This document shows positions 35,027-44,497 of a stretch of 64,000 nt of DNA, one piece after another. The notes under the pieces were generated by a model. It had not been told where the DNA came from, searched no databases, and saw only the letters and a program-made list of their open reading frames with translations. Numbering within the stretch: position 1 is the stretch's first letter; each line of letters begins with the position of its first letter. This stretch comes from Granulicella sp. L56 (lineage in GTDB: Bacteria; Acidobacteriota; Terriglobia; Terriglobales; Acidobacteriaceae). The stretch spans positions 2,487,369 to 2,551,368 of the forward strand of contig NZ_LMUS01000006.1 of the NCBI RefSeq assembly GCF_009765835.1. Reading direction: 5' to 3'. Made by a program: the position numbers and the translations under genes.

Positions 35027-36220
35027 ATGCCTGACGAAACCATCCCCGGACTTGACTCCGCACGCGCCTGGATCGTGGTCTTCGCCGGCTTCGTAGGGTC
35101 GTTCGTCACCTTCGGCATCTCCTACTGTTTCGGAGTCTTTCTTAAACCAATAGGGCTTGAATTCCACGTCAGCCACGCCGCTATGTCGGCGCTCTTTTCC
35201 ATGATCACAGCGATCTCGTTCTTCGCTGCCCCGTTCACCGGCAAGATCGCCGACCGCTATGGCCCCCGTCCAGTCGTTGTCATCGGAGCCCTGCTCCTCC
35301 GCGGCGGAATGATTTTCACCGCGCATGTGCATAGCTTCGCCCTCCTGTTCCTGACCTACGGAGTCGGCCTCGGCGGAGGTGTAGCCTGCACCTACATCCC
35401 ATCCGTCTCGGCAGTAGGTCAGTGGTTCAAGAAGCATCGCGACGTCGCTCTTGGCCTCACCATCAGCGGCATCGGCTGCGGAACTCTCGTAGCGGCTCCG
35501 CTCTCAGCCATGCTCATCGAACGCCACGGCTGGAGAACAGCCTTCGAGATCTTCGGCTGGGGAGGCGCAGCCCTTCTCCTGCTCTGCGCGGCCTTACTCT
35601 TCCGTCCACCCGTCGTCGGCGAAAAGAAGAAGGGTGCTGCTGTCGCCAAAGTTCGAACTCGCGCCTTCGCCATCCAGTACATCTCCCTCTTTTTCTCTGG
35701 AATTGCCATCTATGCCTCGTTCGTCTTTCTCCCCGCCTATGCAGGAGACATCGGCGCCAGCCGGGTAGCAGGAGCTGGTCTTATCGGCTACATCGGCGCC
35801 TCCAGCGTTGTAGGCCGCCTCGGTCTCGACGCTCTGGCGCCGCGATTCGGTCTGATGAGGATGTACCAGGCCTCCTATCTGATCCTGCTGATCAGCTTTG
35901 GCGTATGGCTCGCGGCAGGCTCCTACACCGCGCTTGTGGTCTTTGCCCTCCTCATGGGAGTGGGCTATGGCGGAATCGCAGCAATGTCGCCAGCCGTAGC
36001 CGCCTCTACCTTCGGCATCGAAGGACTGGGCGAGCTCCTCGGCATCCTCTTCACCGGATTAGGAGCCGCATGTCTCGTCGGCCCACCGGTCGCTGGCATC
36101 CTGGTAGACCACTTCCATGACTACAAGTGGCCAGTCTTCGTCGGTGCCGGAGCCTCTGTCCTCGCGCTGCTCTTCGCCATCTTGCTACAGGCCTACGCCA
36201 ACAAACCAACGCGTCGTTAA
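35027..36220 (+). CDS. MFS transporter, monocarboxylate-porter-like
   Basis: A 12-helix carrier of 397 residues; ATG 35027 was chosen over an in-frame TTG at 35006. The phrases GFVGSFVTFGISYCFGVFLKP, GKIADRYGPRPVVVIG and GVGLGGGVACTYIPSVSAVGQWF are typical of the bacterial branch related to monocarboxylate and oxalate/formate carriers. The substrate is unknown. It stands alone between the insertion sequence and remnants, with a codon pattern richer in C-ending codons than its neighbours, which may point to a separate origin. Confidence 0.85.
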   Translation: MPDETIPGLDSARAWIVVFAGFVGSFVTFGISYCFGVFLKPIGLEFHVSHAAMSALFSMITAISFFAAPFTGKIADRYGPRPVVVIGALLLRGGMIFTAHVHSFALLFLTYGVGLGGGVACTYIPSVSAVGQWFKKHRDVALGLTISGIGCGTLVAAPLSAMLIERHGWRTAFEIFGWGGAALLLLCAALLFRPPVVGEKKKGAAVAKVRTRAFAIQYISLFFSGIAIYASFVFLPAYAGDIGASRVAGAGLIGYIGASSVVGRLGLDALAPRFGLMRMYQASYLILLISFGVWLAAGSYTALVVFALLMGVGYGGIAAMSPAVAASTFGIEGLGELLGILFTGLGAACLVGPPVAGILVDHFHDYKWPVFVGAGASVLALLFAILLQAYANKPTRR

Positions 36221-36228
36221 GCGCCTTG

Positions 36229-36576
36229 TTACTCGCATTTCGGACATCGTCGAAGATGGACCTGGATGGCTTCAAGGCTGTTCCTGTGCAAGCGATCTGC
36301 TTCATCTAGGAGGAGCAGAGTCGTTGGATCAGGCATGGCTCTTTTGAGCGTTGCATAACACGGGGATAGCGACGGTCGACGCACGATGAGGGCGGCTTCC
36401 TTAGCTTTGTGCCGAGCATAACATGTGCCAATGGCCTCAGCTACTCGAAGTTTTGTCAAATTCAGTTCTAAATCTTGGGCTCGAGTAAGGCCGTGAAGAC
36501 ACGACGTCCAACTTCTGGCTTGAAGAAGCGATTGGGGACTACCCCCCTCGCCACAGGCAGCTTCACAAAATCTCAC
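36229..36576 (-). pseudogene. Possible TniB-like AAA ATPase fragment
   Basis: The minus-strand frame contains MPDPTTLLLLDEADRLHRNSLEAIQ, which resembles the Walker B region of AAA ATPases found in transposons (TniB type and relatives). The preceding residues show no Walker A motif, and the frame ends in unrelated sequence (LRRCPKCE). It is therefore at best an internal scrap of a transposition gene. The identification rests on this single stretch. Confidence 0.35.
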
Positions 36577-36646
36577 AAATAAAACGTCAGTTCATTCCTA
36601 AATCCTCCAAATTAATTATGATTGCTATCAAATTTTAGAGGAGCCA

Positions 36647-38281
36647 ATGGCAGATGCGCTCTTCGATATCGCCTCAGGCGACGACAATGCGGTGCAAGTT
36701 TATCCGGTGGAACCTGGAACCGTCCGCTCATATTGCGGCCGTTCAATGTAACCTTCACCGACTGCGTGTTGGCACCAGGAGGAAGATCGAGCGTGAATGC
36801 CTGCGTGTATGAAGCAGGGCTTTCAGGATTGTTGAGCCGAATCAGCACGAACATGGACTCAACTTCGCCGTATTACATCGGGACTCTGTTCGATACCTTC
36901 TGGGATGACACAGTTAAGGCCGATGTGACGGCTGCATTCGCCAGCGCCGAGCAATACTTCTCCAATAGCTTTTCAAACTTGACCAATCCACTCACACCTG
37001 CAGCCGCGGCGCCTGCGGGCAGTGATGCGCTCCACCAAGACAAGGTGTCCAGTGCGAACAGCAGTAACAGCACCCAGACAAACTTTGGAATGTCACACGT
37101 GAAGATGTATGGCGGAAACGGAGGTACATTCCCAGCTTCGCCCGACGGAACTTCCCACAGCGGGCTGGCTAATGCGTATCAGAACAATAAGGGCGCGGTC
37201 GACCTCAACGACTTGATGAGCACACTGCAGGGCATATTCACGGACCCGAAGGCTTTTGCTGACGTAGTGATGTACGAAGTTATCAAAGGTATGCAGACGG
37301 CCGCGATTGGTGTTCTCGATGTAATCGAAGACCTGATGAACGCTCTTATCGCTGCTATCAGCGACGCGTTCAATACATTCCAGGGCATCCTGACAAAGCA
37401 GATCGATATCCCGGTGATCAGCTGGCTATATAAGCAAATTTCAGGTGGCGATCCGCTAACGATACTCGACCTAATGTGCTTGCTGATGGCGATTCCGACG
37501 ACGCTTCTGTACAAGCTCACGTTCGGTATGCCGAATGCGACGGCACCGTTCTCCGCTCAAGATGTTACCAATGCCGTAGCAATGTTTGGTCCTGGTAATT
37601 TCCCGTGGCCTCCCGAGGCTGGGGGGGGCCGCAACGACTACAGCCGTCGGTGAGACTTCAGTTGGCAGCTTCCCGCTCGGAGGTGCTGGAGCGATGCTCA
37701 TGATTTTGAATATGGGCACTTACGCCATCACTGACATCTTCAACGATCTGGGGGCGTATAACGGATTCCAAAACCCTGCGCCTGCGGACGCTCCGGCCGA
37801 TGTAGGCGCATCGTTCTTGAGCATCACTAATATCATCAGCAGCTTTATAGGGCAATGGCTCAGTGCGCCGTACGACATCTTTGGCCAGACAACTACAAAG
37901 GCGCGGAAGCTGACTGCAGCGTTGTGGGGACTGAATTTTGTCTCCCCACTCTCGAGCCTGATCTTTTTCGTCGGCTCGGGAGAACTGAGTCAATACAACA
38001 AGCTCGGTGTCGGGGTCAGTTGCTAGCTTGGTTTGGTTCTATTTGCGGTCGGTGTTGCGACGAGCGTCGAGCAAGCTCAGGACCCGGCAAAGCAGTACAA
38101 CGCGTTGTACTGGGTGCAGAATGGACTCGCTCCAATTCCAACCATACTGAAGCCGCTAGCCTCCGTGGTAACTGGCGACAACCAGCCAGCGGGCGGGATT
38201 GCGATGGGTTTTCTGGGTGTGGCAGATATTCTGTTTGATGGAGCCAACGGCATTCTCGGGTTTTGCGAGGATGCTACATAG
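36647..38281 (+). pseudogene. Broken gene of unknown function (two frameshifts and a stop)
   Basis: ATG 36647 follows a GAGG site and begins MADALFDIASGDDNAVQVYP. The sequence continues in another frame near 36,715 (RPLILRPFNVTFTDCVLAPG), shifts again at a run of eight G around 37,620-37,627, and meets an in-frame TAG at 38,024 before continuing to 38,281. Joined up it would be about 540 residues. It is not secreted by a visible signal, has hydrophobic helical stretches (ISWLYKQISGGDPLTILDLMCLL, then AMLMILNMGTYAITDI) and no recognised domain. Its N-terminus resembles that of the giant protein at 44,498 (MANSLFDI), suggesting a shared function or targeting. A terminator follows. Confidence 0.65.
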
Positions 38282-38292
38282 TCGAATAGCAA

Positions 38293-38327
38293 GGCGTGTC
38301 CAACGTCCCAGCGATGCTGGACACGCC
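38293..38327 (+). terminator. Terminator hairpin after the broken gene
   Basis: GGCGTGTCCA (38293-38302) and TGGACACGCC (38318-38327) are a perfect 10-bp inverted repeat with a 15-base loop, 12 bases after the stop. The following sequence is only moderately T-rich (GTCTTTT from 38,336). Confidence 0.6.
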
Positions 38328-38686
38328 ACACCACCGTCTTTTATGACGTCCTCCATGCCGGAGAAGGACAAGGAAGAGGCCGACCTCCCGAGACGGCCCC
38401 ACCTTACCGAGCCTTTGGACCGTGGGTGTAACACACGGTGGATGGACGGAGGCGGAGTTGCGAGCCGCTGGTTGCATCAAGATTACAGAACGTGGCAGCG
38501 TTTTTTGGGATACTTCGACCATAGCGCGTTCGCAAAGTAAACGACTGTGAAGTTAGCAATTTTTGACAGTGCGGCGCACTTTTTGCGTGCCGTGGGGGAC
38601 GCTGCTGAGAAGGGAAACCTATATCTGAATCAATACTAAGGAAATCACGTCGGTTATGTTCTTCCGACACATCCCCCGCGGAGAGC
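38328..38686. other. Gene-free stretch
   Basis: I see no credible gene, repeat or promoter here; the short frames have no domain sequence and no ribosome-binding sites. Confidence 0.4.
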
Positions 38687-39241
38687 CTACACCGATTCAA
38701 AACCCCGTATCATCCAACGCAGCAGGGGAGCGCCCCAGGTCCCCATGGCGAGCAATGCTCCAAAGAGGACGACTGCATCGATGCTCTCCCGACCTTCGTG
38801 CGACCAGTAGGCCGCAGCGTCGAGGTTGAGCCATAGGGCGAATTCATCCAGCGTCAGGGCGGCGCCAATTCCATAGCTCATCGAAAAGACCCGGCTCATC
38901 AGGATCGACTGTGGAGTTTCGCCGGTACCGACCTCGGCCAGGGTGGCGTAGCCGCTGATAAGCAGTAGCAGAATTCCCCAGACGAGGTGATGAATGTGCC
39001 GCCCACCCATCTCTACGTATCCGAATGGGCCGATGTGGTGCGTGATCGAAGCGACGAGGAGCCTGACTGCAAGGAAGGTGATGAAGAAACTCATTGACGC
39101 CAGAAGTAGGCGCCTGTGGGGCCGGTCCGGAATCTGTTGATGAATGATCAGCCCGACTTTGGTGAGATGCAATACAAGGAGAGCTATCGTCATCACGATA
39201 GTAAGGAAGATCAGCAGGATCGACGATCCGGAGATATGCAT
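38687..39241 (-). CDS. Multi-pass membrane protein of unknown function
   Basis: A 184-residue protein starting at ATG 39241; an in-frame TTG at 39247 is less likely. About five hydrophobic helices are visible. The central phrase GGRHIHHLVWGILLLLISGYATL and the later ALTLDEFALWLNL look like conserved intramembrane His and Asp/Glu positions, as in a small family of integral membrane proteins seen across bacteria. I cannot name a function. It is a single gene with no operon partner. Confidence 0.75.
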   Translation of the reverse strand: MHISGSSILLIFLTIVMTIALLVLHLTKVGLIIHQQIPDRPHRRLLLASMSFFITFLAVRLLVASITHHIGPFGYVEMGGRHIHHLVWGILLLLISGYATLAEVGTGETPQSILMSRVFSMSYGIGAALTLDEFALWLNLDAAAYWSHEGRESIDAVVLFGALLAMGTWGAPLLRWMIRGFESV

Positions 39242-39475
39242 CCACAAGCATTACCACAGCATGGCGTTCGATTGCGACGGTGACCTGAGGGGAGATGGAT
39301 GAGAGTGGGGCATCAACATCTGCTGACCAAATCAAGAGATGTCAAGCATCGTCCAAGGACCTATGTCTCGCCCGTGTTGCAACAAGCGACGGTACCAATT
39401 GGAATGAGTCCTGTGCAATTGATGCGCATTTGAGGCTTTGATTACTGAAGCAGCTTCAAGAATCGCGCGATACTG

Positions 39476-39961
39476 TTAGCCAGGTAATGGCCCGAGAATA
39501 TCGATCTTGTACTTCTCACAAAGCATCGCGAGTTTCTCCACGTCGGGTGCGCTGGGGACGGGCAGGGTGCGTTCCTCGGCCGGCTCCGCCATTTCTATCA
39601 TCATGCCGACAAAACCTGTTCCGGGCATAGCCAAAACCAGCATTGTGGAAGGAGAAGAGCCGGTGCAACGGATTCCATGGGGAATATTGCGTGGCAAAAA
39701 AATATATCCCCCAGGCCCTAGAACCGTTTTCTTCCCGTCGCAGATGAAGGTGAATTCACCATCCAGAACGAAGAATGCTTCATCTTCGACGTGGTGGAGA
39801 TGGTAAGGAGTAGCGTGCCCGACGGGCGCCGTATGGTGGACCATAGAAAACGCTCCTCCGGTCGATTCGCTCGTTGCCATAACCACGTTAAGACTGTTAA
39901 GAAACCAGTAGGCTGGACCGTCGGCTATGGATGCGGCCCGGGGTAAAAGCTCTGAAAACAT
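39476..39961 (-). CDS. Cupin-domain protein (quercetin-dioxygenase-like)
   Basis: A 161-residue single-domain cupin with an AAAGGAG site upstream. Motif 1 is PYHLHHVEDEAFFVLDGEFTF, supplying two His and one Glu as metal ligands; motif 2 is PGGYIFLPRNIPHGIRC, supplying the last His. Such proteins are dioxygenases, isomerases or binding proteins, so the activity stays open. It is a single gene between two unrelated neighbours. Confidence 0.85.
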   Translation of the reverse strand: MFSELLPRAASIADGPAYWFLNSLNVVMATSESTGGAFSMVHHTAPVGHATPYHLHHVEDEAFFVLDGEFTFICDGKKTVLGPGGYIFLPRNIPHGIRCTGSSPSTMLVLAMPGTGFVGMMIEMAEPAEERTLPVPSAPDVEKLAMLCEKYKIDILGPLPG

Positions 39962-40022
39962 GGGGAAACTCCTTTAATCCGAACAATTACAACTCAAACC
40001 ATTGGGCTCCTCGGCCTCCGGT

Positions 40023-41585
40023 TCATACGATCTGTGGGAAAGTAAAGATTGTACTGACCTTCCCGAGGGGCGTTGGTTCACGCTGAACGAAAACTTCAAG
40101 CAGAGTCGTGGTGTAGGGATAAAGGAGAGATCCGCCGTGAGTGAGATTCGTAATATCGAATTTTACGGGGGAACCGCCGCTGTGATCGACGGTGAGTGAT
40201 TGGGCCGAGTTGTCGTCGCCAGGATAGGCATTGTACTGAATGAGGTCTGAGCCGCTGGACGCGATGAGCTCAATCCACATTTTCTTTGAGCAGTTGCCGG
40301 GAGCATTAAGGGTAAGCATTTCGGGATTTATGCGGATATAGAAGCAACGATAACTATTGTCACCCGTGTATGCATCGGCGATGAGGGGTACAGATGGAAA
40401 GCTTGGGTCATCGGATTGGGTGAGGTCATCACCGATAAAGAGCTGAAAGTTGAAGTCAGGAACACCGTCGCCGTGATCGTCAACCATATGGATGACCAGT
40501 TGCTGCCAGCCTGCGCCACCGCTTGTACCGGACATGCTCTCCGTGTTCATCTTTTCCAGCGAGGGCTGACCGAAGTTGAGAGCGGCGGCCTCCCAGGCGG
40601 CGTAGTCTTCTGCATTGGAGAGATGAAGGAAGCGGACGATGAAATCGCGGACGTCGGGGTCAGGAGCGGAGATGATAGTGCCGTGATTTTTGTCGTCGAC
40701 GGCGATCATGGGAACTGCGATGCGTCCTTCTGCCCAAGGACTTATGATGCAGCGAGTGGATTTCCCTGTGGCATCAATGAGACGTGGTGAACGGCGGAGA
40801 TCGAAAGAAATCTTGCGAGTGTTGAGAGCGCAGCCGGCCCAGCGCACCGTCCCGTCAGAGCCCGGCGAATTGGCTGCGGCAGAGATCCCGGTGTAGCCTA
40901 TATTCCCGATAAAAACGGTGACGTATGGTGTGTCCGAACCGGTTTGGTACATCGGAGGGTCGATGAGCATGTCCTTGTGGGCAAGGTTCCAGGTGTAGCT
41001 GCTAGCGAGTTCGAGACCGAGCAGAACCTGGTCGCCGGCATTAAGGAAGTCGGGGCCAAGGTCCTTGTTGCCTTTGACGAGAGCACCGAGCCAACTACGC
41101 CCCTGTTTTGCCTGGGGTGAACCGAAAGTCGCCGGCGCTAGACCTACTAGATGCTTCAGGCGACGAATGCGGCTCCGAGGATCAGTTGGATGGTAAGGGT
41201 CGTTGGTGAGCCACTGGCGTACAACAAGCATTCCAGTTGAATGGACAATGGCATCGAAGGTGAAGGTGTCATCGTTCGTTCCAGTGCTCCAGGGGGTAAA
41301 TTGGAGTGCACGGTCGAAAGCCTCGCCGAGATCCTTGATGGTGACTTCGTTATTAAGGGTGACGTAGTTGCCAATGGCGATTGGAGTAGTGTCTACACCG
41401 GCAGCGGTGAGGGCATCGTTCCAGGGAATGAAGCCTGTCCAGTTCGCGGAATAACCGTGGATGAGAAGAACGCGGCCGGCGATCATCGGAGTGGCTGAAA
41501 GGGGCGGGAGTATGATTGGGGCCGCCGGATCATTGTCGTTGCGGTGAAGAAGGTTTTTGAAGTACTGCTCGATGCTCATTGACAA
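40023..41585 (-). CDS. Alpha/beta-hydrolase fold protein with extra C-terminal domain
   Basis: A 520-residue protein with no signal peptide and a CCGGAG site upstream. The hydrolase fold shows the oxyanion-hole region RVLLIHGYSANWTG and a nucleophile elbow VHSTGM with Ser116. The usual first glycine of G-x-S-x-G is His-preceded Val, a variant seen in some lipases. A likely catalytic His is in KNHGTI. From about residue 350 a separate beta-rich domain starts (GWQQLVIHMVDDHGDGVPDFNFQ). The mix of lipase-like core, missing signal and giant-protein neighbour resembles lipase effectors of contact-dependent systems, but no delivery machinery is in the window. Confidence 0.75.
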   Translation of the reverse strand: MSMSIEQYFKNLLHRNDNDPAAPIILPPLSATPMIAGRVLLIHGYSANWTGFIPWNDALTAAGVDTTPIAIGNYVTLNNEVTIKDLGEAFDRALQFTPWSTGTNDDTFTFDAIVHSTGMLVVRQWLTNDPYHPTDPRSRIRRLKHLVGLAPATFGSPQAKQGRSWLGALVKGNKDLGPDFLNAGDQVLLGLELASSYTWNLAHKDMLIDPPMYQTGSDTPYVTVFIGNIGYTGISAAANSPGSDGTVRWAGCALNTRKISFDLRRSPRLIDATGKSTRCIISPWAEGRIAVPMIAVDDKNHGTIISAPDPDVRDFIVRFLHLSNAEDYAAWEAAALNFGQPSLEKMNTESMSGTSGGAGWQQLVIHMVDDHGDGVPDFNFQLFIGDDLTQSDDPSFPSVPLIADAYTGDNSYRCFYIRINPEMLTLNAPGNCSKKMWIELIASSGSDLIQYNAYPGDDNSAQSLTVDHSGGSPVKFDITNLTHGGSLLYPYTTTLLEVFVQREPTPLGKVSTIFTFPQIV

Positions 41586-41850
41586 CTCCGGCGACGCAAA
41601 AAATAGAGGATGGATTGGGAGCTAAAGGGTATCTGGTTTAAAAGGACGGTGCAAGAATTTTGGTTGAGAATTTATAGTGCGAAGTGCCTTAAATTATGAC
41701 GTACGGAGCGCGCGAATAATAGTGAACTTCTCCCAATAAGGAGGAAAATACTGCGTTATCCTACCCGTTGATTCACGCTTTTTGCTGAGATCGAATGTAG
41801 AGACTTTGCGAACAGAAGCACGGAAATTTGTCCTTTGGAGAAGACGCCAC

Positions 41851-42849
41851 ATGTTGAATTCCACAACGCTCGAGGTTGCCATTGGCATGGCGCTCGTATT
41901 TCTTCTCGTCAGCTTGCTATGCACGGCTGTCAACGAGATCATAGCGGACTTTCTTGGCACGAGAGCTTCGACACTTGAGAAAGGAATAACGAGCCTGTTC
42001 ACGGAAGGCACGATGCAAGTGCAAGGAAAGGATGGCAGTACGACACTAAAACCTCTTGTTGAGCTTCTCTATGAGCATGGTCTAATTCAGAGCCTATATC
42101 TCAGCGGTTCGGGTCAGTCGCTTTCTGTCTCCTCAGCCAAGGGTTCACTGCCTTCTTACATTCCGGCGCGCACCTTCGCGAGCGCATTGTTCGATCTCTT
42201 GTTCAGATCTCACGATATCCCGCCAAGTCTTGAAGGCATGTTGCAGGATCTTAATGCGTTGCCCGACTCTCGCGTGAAGGAAGCGCTCCGAACTCTGGTA
42301 ACCGAGGCCCAAGGGGATGCTGTTAGGACCCGGAGGGCGTTTGAGAACTGGTATAACGACGCGATGGATCGCGTATCGGGCTGGTACAAGCAACGCACCC
42401 AGAGAATGCTATTCGCCATAGGTCTCACGTTAGCGGTGGTGCTCAATATCAATGCGATTGGAGTTGCACGAACGTTATGGAGTACTCCAGCGGCACGCGC
42501 TTACGTAACAAACGCTGCCCAAAAATACGCTACCCAAACGCCTTCGCCTTCAGCGAAAGAGATTCGCACAGATCTTGGCGACCTGGCATCTGTAGGTTTA
42601 CCCCTAGGTTGGGATGCTCAACATTGGCCTTGGGAAGCGTTCTCGATCAACACAGAGAAAAAATCGACTTCCGAAGACTTCTCACTTTGGTTATTCTCTG
42701 TGACTTTATTTGGATGGATTTTGACAGCGATCGCAACAAGTTTAGGCGCACCATTCTGGTTTGATCTCCTTAACCAATTCATGGAAGTCCGTTCCACGAT
42801 CAAACCGCAGGAGAAGAGTTCAACAGAAGGCTCGAAAGATGCAACCTAA
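41851..42849 (+). CDS. Membrane protein of unknown function
   Basis: A 332-residue protein from ATG 41851, with GGAG ten bases upstream. The N-terminal helix (LEVAIGMALVFLLVSLLCTAVNEI) is followed by a soluble region with PSYIPARTFASALFDLL, then NWYNDAMDRVSGWYKQRTQ leading into a second helix (MLFAIGLTLAVVLNINAIGVA), and a third near the C-terminus (LWLFSVTLFGWILTAIATSLG). This pattern belongs to a widespread family of bacterial membrane proteins without a known role. It is divergent from the alpha/beta hydrolase, 265 bases away. Confidence 0.78.
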   Translation: MLNSTTLEVAIGMALVFLLVSLLCTAVNEIIADFLGTRASTLEKGITSLFTEGTMQVQGKDGSTTLKPLVELLYEHGLIQSLYLSGSGQSLSVSSAKGSLPSYIPARTFASALFDLLFRSHDIPPSLEGMLQDLNALPDSRVKEALRTLVTEAQGDAVRTRRAFENWYNDAMDRVSGWYKQRTQRMLFAIGLTLAVVLNINAIGVARTLWSTPAARAYVTNAAQKYATQTPSPSAKEIRTDLGDLASVGLPLGWDAQHWPWEAFSINTEKKSTSEDFSLWLFSVTLFGWILTAIATSLGAPFWFDLLNQFMEVRSTIKPQEKSSTEGSKDAT

Positions 42850-43029
42850 AGCAGGCGGATTTGGTGGAGGACTAAGTTGTTTGCCTGGGACAACAGATTG
42901 CCACGCTTTGCCCTTACTGATAATTTACGATCTTTCAACCTCGTCAGACGATCAACACCCTCTGCCATTGGCGTTTTCATCTTTTCACGAATTTACGCGA
43001 CGCGGATCGTCGGCGAGGAGAGCAAGAGG

Positions 43030-43428
43030 TTACGCTGGCTTGGCTGTGGCTATCGGTTGTGCGACATTGTCTGTCGTCGTCTGACCATCGATCGACGGCA
43101 AATCACCCAATGGCCCTACTCGTGTTTTGAGATAAGCCGCGATCTCTTTCAATTCAGCAATCGATTGTTGATCCAACGTGATGTTGAGACCATGCGCCTT
43201 CGACGCATCTTCGATGCCATCCGCAGCGTTCGCCGCAATACCCAACAGTCCGAAAGCAGCACGCTCCATGAGGACTGCAGGAGGATAAATCGCTCCAGTG
43301 AGCGCCTCTATCTCGGGCGCATCCTTACCAATACGAGACGCGACCAGCGAAAACACATTGGCAGTCTTAACGACGTCTTTTGCTACGCTCGCAAAAGCTT
43401 CTTCGACACTATGAAATCCAAAACCCAT
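43030..43428 (-). CDS. Small hypothetical protein
   Basis: A 132-residue protein with a strong AAGGGGA site. It is alanine-rich and helical (VEEAFASVAKDVVKTANVF, then AAFGLLGIAANAADGIEDA), with no signal peptide and no recognised domain. Its composition is like that of the small protein at 43,714, and both lie in front of the giant gene on the same strand, so they may belong to the same system. Larger plus-strand frames here are shadows. Confidence 0.6.
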   Translation of the reverse strand: MGFGFHSVEEAFASVAKDVVKTANVFSLVASRIGKDAPEIEALTGAIYPPAVLMERAAFGLLGIAANAADGIEDASKAHGLNITLDQQSIAELKEIAAYLKTRVGPLGDLPSIDGQTTTDNVAQPIATAKPA

Positions 43429-43713
43429 GGTGTTCCCCTTTTGATGGTAGATTCAAATAAATTTTCACCGCAAGAATACAGCAAAAACGGTTAAGACGTC
43501 CCTCATCTTGTGATACCGCATTGTGGGACCGGGCGGATCCGACTTCCGAACAGATTTGGTTCTCCTTTTCTTTCTAGACGTATTTTTTGCCTCTAAAACA
43601 TCCTGAGCAGGGAGGCGGGGACACCCCATCTAGTCGCGAACATATTCAGGCAGCCGGAAATGGCGCAGAACCTGCCTCCCCAGTCCCAGCGCTGGTTAAT
43701 GAACAGCGCTACG

Positions 43714-44262
43714 TTACTTCGCGCCGAGTATCCCGTGAATATTTGCCTTGAAGGTTGCAGCCGCAACAGGCTTAACTACCTGTGTCAGCGTCTGGCCGGC
43801 GGTCGAGCTTTTTAATACCGGGATCACCGAAAGCATTGCTTCGAGCTGACCCACCACCTCTTGCACCACCGCGTTGACCTTGGTTGAAGTAGTATCAGGC
43901 AAGCCCGCGATATCGAGGATTTGCTTAAGATCAGTGACGACCTCATTCACCGCAACCTCAATGTTTTCGAGAGTGCTATCCGCTGGATTGGTCTTGTAGC
44001 TAGCGATGAGTTGATTCAAGTCAGTGAATTCGCCGTCGACCTTTGTCACAATTGACTGAATCGAAGCAGCTGCGGAGGCGCCAGATCCGGTCACGCTGGA
44101 AAGAAGCGCTAGAAGCCCAGCCACCGCGCTACCTGCGATAGGGACAATCATTTCCAGGTCGGTAAGAAAGGAGGGAGCGCTGCAGCCCATGATGCACGCC
44201 GTGACCGAGAATAAGACGAGTATCATACCGAGCCGATAAAGGTTGCGATTTTGAACTTTCAT
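43714..44262 (-). CDS. Putative lipoprotein, helical
   Basis: A 182-residue protein with a type II signal peptide: Arg in the n-region, LGMILVLFSVTACIMGC with a lipobox-like end, and Cys about 27 as the lipid site. A hydrophobic Ala/Gly-rich stretch follows (VPIAGSAVAGLLALLSSV), then helical sequence. A GGAG site precedes ATG 44262. It is the gene directly downstream of the giant gene on the same strand, 235 bases away. The function is unknown; an anchor or accessory role for the giant protein is only a guess. Confidence 0.7.
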   Translation of the reverse strand: MKVQNRNLYRLGMILVLFSVTACIMGCSAPSFLTDLEMIVPIAGSAVAGLLALLSSVTGSGASAAASIQSIVTKVDGEFTDLNQLIASYKTNPADSTLENIEVAVNEVVTDLKQILDIAGLPDTTSTKVNAVVQEVVGQLEAMLSVIPVLKSSTAGQTLTQVVKPVAAATFKANIHGILGAK

Positions 44263-44497
44263 TGTGAAGTCTCCTGTTAGAAAACATATTCAGTAAAGCC
44301 ACAAGCAAGAGCGGGTTTTTGCTTGACGCATTATGCATGAGCGCCACGGGAGGATAGGAAGCAACACGAGTTTCCAAATGATGGATGCCCCTCTATCCCT
44401 TCTTAGCGATCCCGTGTTAGCAACTCCTTACTCCGTCCCGTAAAGCAATGAACTGATATTTGGCATTATTAGGTCCGCTTGATTGAACACGATTAAA

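Noticed and set aside
42877..43494. Plus-strand 205-codon frame
   Set aside because: It is antisense to the small protein at 43,030, which has a strong ribosome-binding site; the plus frame has none.
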